NCBI RefSeq assembly: GCF_000473145.1
Contig: NZ_KI421502.1
Span: 146,549-210,548, forward strand
Source: Leisingera daeponensis DSM 23529
Lineage (GTDB): Bacteria > Pseudomonadota > Alphaproteobacteria > Rhodobacterales > Rhodobacteraceae
Direction of reading: 5' to 3'
Length of the DNA stretch: 64,000 nucleotides
The first letter of the stretch is position 1; each line of letters opens with the position of its first letter. The position numbers and the translations under genes were made by a program. The notes beneath the pieces were generated by a model. The model saw nothing but the letters and a program-made list of their open reading frames with translations, made no database searches and was not told the origin of the DNA. Positions 18,193 to 25,335 of this stretch are shown here, piece after piece.

Positions 18193-18603
18193 ATGACGAT
18201 CAACCGGCCCGCCCGGCCCCGCGCCCTGATCTCGCTGGTGCCGATGATCGACGTCATGCTGATCCTGCTGGTGTTCTTCATGGTGACATCCACCTACCTG
18301 AACCTCGACATGATCCCGGCGGTGAAACCCTCTGAGGCCACCGCCGCCAGCCCCCAAACCCCGGCCAGCACCCTGATGGTCCGCCTCGGCGCGGACGGCG
18401 TGCCGGTGCTGCGCGGCACTGCATTGGACGCGGACTCCCTGCAGGCCGCACTCTCCGCCGCCATCGCAGAGGAACCCCTCACCCAGGTGGTGATCCTGCC
18501 CTCCGGCGCGGCGCAGACCCAGGCGCTGATCACCGTGATGGACAGCGCCGCGCTGGCCGGCGTCACCCGCCTGCGCGTCCTGCGGCTGGAGGCGCTGCCA
18601 TGA
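18193..18603 (+). CDS. ExbD/TolR-family protein, first copy
   Basis: This 136-residue protein has the ExbD/TolR layout: a short cytoplasmic N-terminus, one membrane helix with the essential Asp (SLVPMIDVMLILLVFFMVTS) and a periplasmic alpha/beta domain. A Shine-Dalgarno GGAGGGG precedes the ATG. Its last four bases overlap the second ExbD copy (ATGA), which indicates coupled translation and fixed stoichiometry. Confidence 0.92.
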   Translation: MTINRPARPRALISLVPMIDVMLILLVFFMVTSTYLNLDMIPAVKPSEATAASPQTPASTLMVRLGADGVPVLRGTALDADSLQAALSAAIAEEPLTQVVILPSGAAQTQALITVMDSAALAGVTRLRVLRLEALP

Positions 18604-19007
18604 AGCTCAACCGCCCGGCCCGCACTCCGCATTCCGAAACCATCATCGCGCTGATCGACGTGGTGTTTTTCCTGCTGGTGTTCTTCATGCTGATCGGCCG
18701 GATGGACGCCACCGCCCCCTTCGACGTCCGCCCCGCCACCGCCGTCACCGGCCGCGACATGCCCGCAGGCGGTGTCACGCTGGCCATCTCCGGCCAGGGC
18801 GCCCTGGCGCTCGACGGGGAGGCGATCGCCCGCAGCGCCCTCTCCCCTGCCCTCTCCGCCCTGCTGGCAGAAGATCCGGCACGGCGCCTGCGCATCAACG
18901 CCCACCGCGCGGCTGAATTGCGCACCGTGCTGCCGCTGGTGGCCGGGGCCGAGGCGCTGGGGTTCCAGGACGTCGTGCTGGTCGTCACCCCGGAAACGGA
19001 CGGGTGA
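18600..19007 (+). CDS. ExbD/TolR-family protein, second copy
   Basis: A second, divergent ExbD/TolR protein of 135 residues, with the Asp-containing membrane helix IIALIDVVFFLLVFFMLIG. Paired unequal ExbD genes next to one ExbB occur in several specialised Ton-like systems and suggest a heterodimer in the channel. It overlaps the preceding copy by four bases, and its stop overlaps the next ATG as TGATG. Confidence 0.92.
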   Translation: MKLNRPARTPHSETIIALIDVVFFLLVFFMLIGRMDATAPFDVRPATAVTGRDMPAGGVTLAISGQGALALDGEAIARSALSPALSALLAEDPARRLRINAHRAAELRTVLPLVAGAEALGFQDVVLVVTPETDG

Positions 19008-20557
19008 TGCGCACCCCGGCCATATGGGTGCTGGGGCTTGCGGCCTCCGCCCTGGTCCACGCTGGCGGCGCCGCCGCGCTGCTGATCTCGCTCACCCCCG
19101 ATCCGCTGCCGCAGCAGCCCGCACCGGAAAGCGCCCTCAACCTGCAGGCCCACCGCGTCCCGCGGTCCGAAGCCGTGCCGCAGGCCGCGGAAGGCGCGCA
19201 AGCCCCTGAATCCAAATCACAAAGCCAAGGCCTCAGCGCAGGCAGCATCCTCCAATCAAGGACCCAGCCAAAGTCCCCCGACGCAGACCGCCTCGCCTCC
19301 GCCGCCCCGCCGGCAGCGCCCCTTGCCCCTGCTGTCCCCCAGCCGCCTGCGGCCGCTCCTGCCAACGCCCCGTCCGACAAGCTCGCCAGCGCCTCCGCGC
19401 CTGCCGCCAGCCTGCCTGACGTCCGCCCGGTTGTCCTGGCCGCCGTGGCGGCGGCGCCGCAATCCGCCCAGGCGGCCCCGGCCCCGGCAGCGGTGCAACC
19501 GGCCCCCGCCGCCGCCGCGGCCCCTGTCCTGCTGGCCGCCGCAGCAGAACCCGCCATCACGCTGGCTGACGCGCCCGCGCCGCTGAGTGCCGCCGCAACC
19601 GCACAACCAGGCGCGGCGGCCCTGCCGCAGGCCGCTCCTGCCAGCCAGCCCAGCCCCGAGGCGCAGCCCGTTTCCGCACCCCTGGCGGACACCGCTCCGT
19701 CCGCCCGGCAAACGCCATCCGTCCTCCCGGACGCGCCCCGCATCAAGGCCGCGCTGGCGTTCCAGGGCGGCAGCGGCGACATCGACCCGGTCTCCCTCGC
19801 CGCCTTCCAGAGCTTCATGCAGCCCGGCGATGCACCGGCCGAAGGCGATCCCTTGCGCGACGGCATCTCCGGCATCCTCGCCGCTGTCCCCTGCTCCCGC
19901 CTGCAAGCCGCGTTTGTTCCCGAAACCGCCACGCTGGAGCTGCGCGGCCACCTGCCCGAGGACGGGCTGCGCAACCCCATCCTGGCAGCGCTGCAAGCGC
20001 AGATGGGCGCCGATATCACCGTCTCCGACCAGATGCGCCTCTTGCCCCGTCCGCAATGCGGCGCGCTGGCGGGGATCGCCCGCGTCGGCCTGCCGCAAAG
20101 CACCGACCAGATCACCAACCCGCTGCTGGTCGGCGCGGACGCCCATGCCCGCGTGCTCGACTATTCCGGCGGCGAGCGGCTGTTCTTCGACCTCACCGCG
20201 CCGGACTACCCGGCTTATGTGTATGTCGACTATTTCGACGCCGGCGGCGCGGTGCTGCACCTCAGCCCGAACGAGCTGGCGCCGCTGGCACAAGCCGCCC
20301 CCAAAAGCGCCCTGCGTGTCGGCGCCAAGGAGGCGGGAGACGCCGGCCTGCACATCACCGTCGGCCCGCCCTACGGCCAGGAAATCGCCGTCGCCTTTGC
20401 CGCCTCGCACCCGCTGTATGACGGCCCCCGCCCGCTCAGCGAACCTGCCGCGCCCTACCTGGGCTTCCTGCGCGCCCAAGTGGCAGAGGCCCGCACCCAA
20501 TACCCTGATTTCAAGGGCGAATGGGTCTATTTCCTGATCACCACCCACGCCCCCTGA
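19007..20557 (+). CDS. TonB-like protein with long Pro/Ala linker and C-terminal DUF4384-like domain
   Basis: About 516 residues. The N-terminal membrane helix contains SALVH, matching the S-x3-H spacing by which TonB couples to ExbB-ExbD. Residues about 40-245 are an Ala/Pro/Gln-rich linker long enough to cross the periplasm. The next part (about 245-365) has Cys residues in VPCSRLQAAF and RPQCGALAG, possibly one disulfide. The C-terminal part (about 380-516) resembles DUF4384-type domains (LFFDLTAPDYPAYVYVDYFD, LHLSPNE, and a late ...GEWVYFLITT strand). No TonB C-terminal domain is seen. I infer an envelope-spanning protein energised by the upstream channel. The start is the ATG at 19007 rather than a GTG three bases before it. 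Confidence 0.82.
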   Translation: MRTPAIWVLGLAASALVHAGGAAALLISLTPDPLPQQPAPESALNLQAHRVPRSEAVPQAAEGAQAPESKSQSQGLSAGSILQSRTQPKSPDADRLASAAPPAAPLAPAVPQPPAAAPANAPSDKLASASAPAASLPDVRPVVLAAVAAAPQSAQAAPAPAAVQPAPAAAAAPVLLAAAAEPAITLADAPAPLSAAATAQPGAAALPQAAPASQPSPEAQPVSAPLADTAPSARQTPSVLPDAPRIKAALAFQGGSGDIDPVSLAAFQSFMQPGDAPAEGDPLRDGISGILAAVPCSRLQAAFVPETATLELRGHLPEDGLRNPILAALQAQMGADITVSDQMRLLPRPQCGALAGIARVGLPQSTDQITNPLLVGADAHARVLDYSGGERLFFDLTAPDYPAYVYVDYFDAGGAVLHLSPNELAPLAQAAPKSALRVGAKEAGDAGLHITVGPPYGQEIAVAFAASHPLYDGPRPLSEPAAPYLGFLRAQVAEARTQYPDFKGEWVYFLITTHAP

Positions 20558-20899
20558 CACCGCCCGGCCGCGGGGGGGCCTCCCGCGCCCGCAGGCCCGC
20601 GGCTGACGCCGCCAGGCCTTCGCGGCCTTGGGCCCGGCGCTGCGCTGACGCGCCGCGCGCACGCCCCCAAAGGCGGATGGAGGCGGCATGGCCTGTGGCA
20701 AACGCCTGAAGGGCAAACCTGCCCTCAAGCACTTCTCAGCAAACGGAAATCACGTTCCTGTCTGGCAGTCCGTCAGCTCCTGAAGCGCTCCGCGCTGTGC
20801 GCCGCACAGCGCCACGCCCAACTGGGAAGGCGCATTTCCTGAAATGCGCCGCAGCAGGCGGGAGCCCTCCCCTGCCCTGCTGGATCAAAGCCCGCAGAC
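20558..20899. other. Convergent intergenic region with two tight inverted repeats
   Basis: No gene is supported in these 342 bases between two convergent coding ends. Two striking inverted repeats lie here: GCGCTGTGCG / CGCACAGCGC with a one-base centre (20792-20812) and GGCGCATTTC / GAAATGCGCC with a two-base centre (20829-20850). Neither is followed by a T run. They may be cruciforms, protein sites, or factor-dependent termination zones for both strands. Confidence 0.6.
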
Positions 20900-22420
20900 C
20901 TACTGGCAGCCGCCCGCCGCCCAGCTCTTCAGCGCCTGTTTCAGCGCCCCGCCAAACGGATGCTGCTTGCCCAAGGAACGCTGCATGTTGAGGCTCAGGT
21001 AAGTGTTTCCCTGCGTGCACAGCCGCTCCCGCGTCCATTGATGGCAGCTGCTGCAGGACTGGTCCTTCCAATAGCTTTCCGGCAGCCCTTCGACCGGCGG
21101 AAACGACGGCGACCGGGTCACCGCCTCGGCCAGCGTCAGGCCGGAGAGCGCCGCCGCATCGGTGTCCAGCGGGCTGGCATAGGTGATCGGCCCGGTTTCC
21201 GCCAGCGCCACCGCCGCAGGGGCGTCCTCAGCCGCGGCTGGCGGAGTGTCCGCGCCGGCCTGCGGGTCCTGGCCTGCCCCGGCGGCCAGCGCCGCAACCT
21301 CGGCGGCGGCCAACTCGGCAAACCGGCCCTCCGGGTAGGCCATCAGATAGGCCTCAAAGGCTGCCTTGCTGCCATCGCCCTGTGCCGCCTGGAACATCGC
21401 CGTTTCGGCATCCGCAGCCGCAACAGCGGGCGCAGGCTCTGCCGGGGCGGCCGGGGCGGCCGTAACCGCAGCGCCTGCGCCGCCGTGCAATTCCTCTTCC
21501 ATCAGGCTGGCCAGCAGCGCCCGCGCCTCATCTGCATATTTCCCGCTGCCGTAGCCGCGCAGGAACAGCATGATCTGCATCGCATCGCGCGACGCCTTCA
21601 CGGAGCGCCAGATCTGCGCCTCCTCGATCTCCGCGGCGCTCATCACCGCTTCCGGCTCTGCCGCGGCAAAGGTGAAGTCACTGACCAGCGAAGACGTGTC
21701 CCAGGGCGTCTGGCCGCCGCCGCTCTGCTCCAGCACTGCCCGGCGCACCTGTTTGAACACCTGCTCCACCGGCGCCCCGGGCACCACGATCTCACGCGCC
21801 AGCGCCTCGGTGAACGGGCTGTTCTCCCCCTCCCCGTCCAGTGCCACCTCCCCCGGCGCGGTAGCGTAGGCCAAAAAGGTCCCGGTCGGCGCCTTCATCT
21901 CCGCCAGGCCGCGTTCGTTCAGATCCGCCACCGCCTTAAACGGGTTGTTGCGGCAGGCATCCAGGATCACGATATTGGTGCGGTTGCGGGCCGAGGCCAT
22001 CTGCCGCAAGACCGACTGCGCCTCCACCGCCATCAGGTCCAGATCGGCGGCATCCGACAGCGCCACATCGACCGGCAAAAGATAGTTGCTGCCAAAGCTC
22101 TGCACCCCGTGGCCGGCATAGTAGAACAGGCCCGTCGCATCCTCCCCTGCCCCGCGCAGCCTGCGTCCGAACCGGGCAATCGCGCGCTTCATCTCAAGCT
22201 GCGGCGCATCCACCGCCAGGGTGACGTCAAAGCCCAGCCGCTCCAGCGTCTCAGCCATCAGCCGGGCATCACGCCCCGGGTTGTCCAGCGGCTGCACCGA
22301 CCCGTAGGCCGAATTGCCGATCACCAGCGCCAGCCGCTCCTCCGCCCAGGCGGCCCTGGCAAGGCCCAGCACCGCGGCGGCCAGAACTGCCAGCCGGATC
22401 CACATCCCGAAAATTCGCAC
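20900..22420 (-). CDS. Secreted caspase-like (peptidase C14) protein with C-terminal CxxCH
   Basis: The 506-residue protein has a signal peptide (about 1-26, ending ARAAWA) and then a caspase p20-like fold. The catalytic pair is visible: His104 in YYAGHGVQ and Cys156 in ILDACRNNP. After about residue 260 come Ala/Pro-rich helical and repeat-like parts. The last 60 residues contain CSSCH (456-460) plus Cys468 and Cys505; CxxCH is the covalent haem c attachment motif, but it could also form disulfides or bind zinc. It would act in the periplasm. It is convergent with the TonB-like gene and divergent from the YceI-OmpA gene. Family call firm, haem binding speculative. Confidence 0.88.
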   Translation of the reverse strand: MRIFGMWIRLAVLAAAVLGLARAAWAEERLALVIGNSAYGSVQPLDNPGRDARLMAETLERLGFDVTLAVDAPQLEMKRAIARFGRRLRGAGEDATGLFYYAGHGVQSFGSNYLLPVDVALSDAADLDLMAVEAQSVLRQMASARNRTNIVILDACRNNPFKAVADLNERGLAEMKAPTGTFLAYATAPGEVALDGEGENSPFTEALAREIVVPGAPVEQVFKQVRRAVLEQSGGGQTPWDTSSLVSDFTFAAAEPEAVMSAAEIEEAQIWRSVKASRDAMQIMLFLRGYGSGKYADEARALLASLMEEELHGGAGAAVTAAPAAPAEPAPAVAAADAETAMFQAAQGDGSKAAFEAYLMAYPEGRFAELAAAEVAALAAGAGQDPQAGADTPPAAAEDAPAAVALAETGPITYASPLDTDAAALSGLTLAEAVTRSPSFPPVEGLPESYWKDQSCSSCHQWTRERLCTQGNTYLSLNMQRSLGKQHPFGGALKQALKSWAAGGCQ

Positions 22421-22607
22421 GCGCCTGCTCCACTTCCTTGCCCCGGTTGACGTGCCCGGACCAGCTTCCCGGTTATTAAGGGTATTTCGTTACCAAACTA
22501 TCGCGTCCCTTGCGCCATGCAGCAACCCTGCTGTTAGACTGCTCGGGTATCTTCCGCCCCGCCCGCGGGGCCGGGACTCCCCGTCCGCCAACCTGAATGG
22601 ATCGCGC
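22421..22607. promoter_or_regulatory. Divergent promoter region, caspase gene and YceI-OmpA gene
   Basis: These 187 bases separate two divergently read genes for secreted proteins and should contain both promoters. The part nearest 22608 includes AT-rich stretches before the signal peptide. No specific box is assigned. Confidence 0.4.
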
Positions 22608-23648
22608 ATGCTCCGCTTAACCCTTTCAATATTAACAGTTTTTCTTATACTCCTCCGTCCAGCCCTGGCCTCCGGCCCGTTTGAGCACGGCTGGCAGCTC
22701 GACACTGAATCCTCGGCCATCCGCTTCATATCCATCAAGAAGGGCAGCATTGCGGAGTCGAGCCGCTTCGCCGCCTTCTCCGGCAGCATCTCCGAACAGG
22801 GCGATGCCGAAATCCGCATCGCGCTGGATTCCGTCGACACCTCCATCGACCTGCGCAACGTGCGGATGCGGTTCCTGTTCTTCGAAACCTTCACCTACCC
22901 CGAGGCCACCATCACCGCCCGCATCAGCCCGGACCAGATCGCCGATCTTGCTGCAGTGCAGCGAAAGCAGGTCGAGCTGCCGGTCACCCTGTCGCTGCAT
23001 GGGATCGACGCGCAGCTGACCGTGCCGGTAGCGGTAACCCTGCTGGGCAAGGACCGCGTTGCCGTGGCCACCGTGCAGCCGGTCATCCTCAAGCTGGAGG
23101 ACTTTGCGCTGAACCCCGGCCGCGAAAAGCTGGAGGAAGCGGCGGGCGTCACCATCACCCCCGTGGGCCTGGTCAGCCTGGATCTGCTGTTTGACCGCAC
23201 CGCGCCCGGCACCGCCTCTGTCCCCGCGGGGACAGTGACCGCAGGCGCCGCCGCAGCGCTGGAGGCCAGCGGCGATTTCAGCCGCGAGGCCTGCACCGGC
23301 CGGTTCGAAATCCTGTCACAGGGCCGCAGCGTCAACTTCGCCCCTTCCACCGCCCGGCTCGACGCCAGTTCCCGCGACTTCCTCAACAGCCTGTCGGACA
23401 TCATCCGCCGCTGCCCGGGCATGATTGTCGAGGTCGGCGGCCACACCGACAGCCAGGGCAAAGCAGCCTGGAACATGGCATTGAGCGAAAAACGCGCAGC
23501 GGCGGTGAACCAGTATCTTCAGCAGAAGGGCATCCCGGCGGAGCGCCTGGTGGCCGTCGGCTATGGCGAGACGACGCCGCTGGTGCCCAACAACACCGCG
23601 CAGAACCGGGCCAAGAACCGGCGGATCGAGTTCAAGGTTTTGAACTGA
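22608..23648 (+). CDS. YceI-like domain fused to OmpA C-terminal domain
   Basis: The 346-residue protein starts with a signal peptide (MLRLTLSILTVFLILLRPALA). I chose the ATG at 22608 because of this; the open frame begins 98 codons earlier without support. Residues about 25-190 resemble the YceI lipid-binding beta-barrel (WQLDTESSAIRFISIKKG, then FAAFSGSISEQGDAEIRIALDSV). Residues about 235-346 are an OmpA/MotB peptidoglycan-binding domain (VEVGGHTDSQGKAAWNMALSEKRA, split here, and NRRIEFKVLN end). It would sit in the periplasm anchored to the wall. A copy of the 16-base palindrome lies inside it at 23219-23234, encoding VPAGT in the linker between domains. Confidence 0.88.
   Translation: MLRLTLSILTVFLILLRPALASGPFEHGWQLDTESSAIRFISIKKGSIAESSRFAAFSGSISEQGDAEIRIALDSVDTSIDLRNVRMRFLFFETFTYPEATITARISPDQIADLAAVQRKQVELPVTLSLHGIDAQLTVPVAVTLLGKDRVAVATVQPVILKLEDFALNPGREKLEEAAGVTITPVGLVSLDLLFDRTAPGTASVPAGTVTAGAAAALEASGDFSREACTGRFEILSQGRSVNFAPSTARLDASSRDFLNSLSDIIRRCPGMIVEVGGHTDSQGKAAWNMALSEKRAAAVNQYLQQKGIPAERLVAVGYGETTPLVPNNTAQNRAKNRRIEFKVLN
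23219..23234. repeat. 16-base palindrome, copy 1 (inside YceI-OmpA gene)
   Basis: Exact TGTCCCCGCGGGGACA; flanking bases extend it to an 18-base palindrome CTG...CAG. First of ten copies; probable ParB site. Confidence 0.85.
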
Positions 23649-23710
23649 ACAACCGGCCACGCCTGAAAATCCATAGCTGTCCCCGCGGGGACAGCCGCAG
23701 AAAACAACCG

Positions 23711-23744
23711 AAGACCCGGCCCCGAACCGGGTCTTTTGTTGTTT
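23711..23744 (+). terminator. Intrinsic terminator after the YceI-OmpA gene
   Basis: Stem AAGACCCGG / CCGGGTCTT with a 7-base loop is followed by TTGTTGTTT. It lies 63 bases after the stop at 23648, between palindromes 2 and 3. Confidence 0.7.
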
Positions 23745-23809
23745 CGCCTCTGGGGGCCACAAGAAGTTTTCCGGCCCTGTCCCCGCGGGGACAGCCTCTG
23801 AAAACATGC

Positions 23810-23841
23810 AAGGCCCGGCCCCTGCCGCCGGGCCTTTTCTT
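23810..23841 (+). terminator. Terminator-like hairpin between palindromes 3 and 4
   Basis: Stem AAGGCCCGGC / GCCGGGCCTT, 7-base loop, then TTCTTTTG. It may be a back-up terminator or a structural part of the repeat unit. Confidence 0.5.
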
Positions 23842-24144
23842 TTGCCGGGCCCGGTGCCGTCAGGAAAATCTTTGGCTGTCCCCGCGGGGACACCTCCGGG
23901 TTCAGGCGTTAGACAGCAGTCCACCGAGCCGCCCGGCGAGTGAGCGCCAAAGTGCTGGAGGGGCTGTTCCGCCCTTTGCCGCCGCAAGCCGCGTGTTGTC
24001 CCCGCGGGGACAGCAGCGCAAAATGGGTTCGAAATCCCCTGATCCGGCCCTGCTCCGCGGGCTGCGGCGGGACAGGCCGCCGGTGCTGTCCCCGCGGGGA
24101 CAGCGCGTGAAAACCTCCCGCAATTGCGGCCGCAGATATGAAAA

Positions 24145-24178
24145 GGGCCCGGCATTTCTGCCGGGCCCCGGTTGTTTT
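24145..24178 (+). terminator. Terminator-like hairpin between palindromes 6 and 7
   Basis: Stem GGGCCCGGCA / TGCCGGGCCC with a 4-base loop, followed by CGGTTGTTTTC. It lies downstream of parB's stop on the other strand, so it could act on either transcript. Confidence 0.45.
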
Positions 24179-24207
24179 CGGCCACTGTCCCCGCGGGGAC
24201 AAACCCG

Positions 24208-25335
24208 TCAGGACGGGTCTTCCAGCGCCGCAAAGAAGGCTGCGATGGCGTCTTCCAGCTTGTGCCGGTCGATTTCCGAGAAGTCGCGCTCCATCGCCAT
24301 TTCGATCTTGCCGTCGCGCGCCTGACAGCGAACTGTCCCCGCGGGGACAGTGCAGCGCAGGGTGGTCTTGGCCACGCCGGCGCGCGGCGCAGCGGGAGTG
24401 CGGGGGGCGTTCTTGCGCTTGCCCTCGGCGAAGCTGCGCAGCACCTCCAGCTCTGCCTCTTCACTCTGCGGCTTCACCCGCGCCAGCGCGTCGCGCAGCA
24501 CCTGGGCGTTCATCGCATCGGCTTCCAGGCGTTTCTTCAAGTCCAGCCCCAGGGCCCGCGGGATCGCCTCCGGGTGTTTCAGCGCATCCCCCACGGCCTT
24601 CAGCACTTGGGCAAAATGGCGGATGTAGATCCGCTTCTGCCGGCCCGCAGAGGCGTAAAGGTCGTTCACCGCATCCTCGATGGTCTCCGCGCCGGTGCCG
24701 GTGTCTTCGGCATAGCGCAGCGCCAGCTGCGCCATTTCGGCGAAGGAGATGTCGCGGCGCACCAGGTTCTCATCCACCATCCGGCGGTAAAGGCTCTGCA
24801 GACTGTCGCCCTTGGCCACCAAACCTGCGGGGATATGGCCGTAGATTTCGTCCCCCGTTTCACTGAGCAGCTCCAGATAGGCCCGCATCCGGCGGTAGCC
24901 CTGGATCAGCTCATAGGTGCCGTCTTCGTTTTCCTCGACCCGGATCGGGTTGGACAGGCCAATGGATTTGATGGAGGCCTTCAGCTCATCCAGCTCCGGA
25001 TCGCGCCCTTCCTTGCGGTCGCGGACCAGCTTCTGCATGCCGATCCGGCCAATCGGAATCCGGTCGACCACCAGGCCCAGCTTCTTCAGCCGCACGAACT
25101 CATGCGCCAGCCGGTCGTTCTCAGCGCGGATCTTCATTTCCGCCTCGGCACGGGTGCGCAACGCATCGGCGTTCTCGGAGATCGCGGTGGCCATCGGCCC
25201 GCGGCGCGCTTCAGACGGTTTGCGCATCCGTTGGTCCGGCTTCTGGACGGCGGTCTCCGCGGGGGGCGTCTTTGGTTCGGAGGGGTCGTTTGGTTCAGTC
25301 GGGAAGTCGATGTCGAAGACTCTGCGTTTGCTCAT
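24208..25335 (-). CDS. parB: Plasmid partition protein ParB
   Basis: The 375-residue protein has the ParB/Spo0J N-terminal nuclease-like domain (DPELDELKASIKSIGLSNPIRV, then YELIQGYRRMRAYLEL), a central helix-turn-helix region (RRDISFAEMAQLALRYAEDTG) and a C-terminal dimerisation part. A basic/acidic N-terminal tail precedes them. It should bind the parS sites, spread, and stimulate ParA. Its ATG overlaps the parA stop as ATGA. One copy of the 16-base palindrome lies inside its own coding sequence near the 3' end (24334-24349), read as VPAGT. Confidence 0.95.
   Translation of the reverse strand: MSKRRVFDIDFPTEPNDPSEPKTPPAETAVQKPDQRMRKPSEARRGPMATAISENADALRTRAEAEMKIRAENDRLAHEFVRLKKLGLVVDRIPIGRIGMQKLVRDRKEGRDPELDELKASIKSIGLSNPIRVEENEDGTYELIQGYRRMRAYLELLSETGDEIYGHIPAGLVAKGDSLQSLYRRMVDENLVRRDISFAEMAQLALRYAEDTGTGAETIEDAVNDLYASAGRQKRIYIRHFAQVLKAVGDALKHPEAIPRALGLDLKKRLEADAMNAQVLRDALARVKPQSEEAELEVLRSFAEGKRKNAPRTPAAPRAGVAKTTLRCTVPAGTVRCQARDGKIEMAMERDFSEIDRHKLEDAIAAFFAALEDPS
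24334..24349. repeat. 16-base palindrome, inside parB
   Basis: Exact TGTCCCCGCGGGGACA, 148 bases beyond the start of the last copy of the main cluster. Confidence 0.85.

Larger units (their letters stand above)
23677..24201. repeat. Cluster of six 16-base palindromes in ~100-base units (candidate parS)
   Basis: The 559 bases between the YceI-OmpA stop (23648) and the parB stop (24208) hold no gene. Exact TGTCCCCGCGGGGACA copies lie at 23678-23693, 23778-23793, 23877-23892, 23997-24012, 24087-24102 and 24186-24201, with start-to-start distances 100, 99, 120, 90 and 99. After most copies there is an AAAA run and then a GC-rich hairpin built on GGCCCGG/CCGGGCC-type arms. The position beside parAB and the perfect symmetry make this the best candidate for the partition centromere. 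Confidence 0.85.

Noticed and set aside
20521..20732. Short open frames on both strands in the convergent gap.
   Set aside because: Arg/Pro/Ala-rich translations without ribosome sites; the sequence there is dominated by GC-rich inverted repeats.
23677..24201. Regularly spaced identical repeats that could suggest a CRISPR array.
   Set aside because: The repeats are only 16 bases, perfectly palindromic, with 74-104 base spacers that themselves resemble each other, and no cas genes are near. Partition sites fit better.
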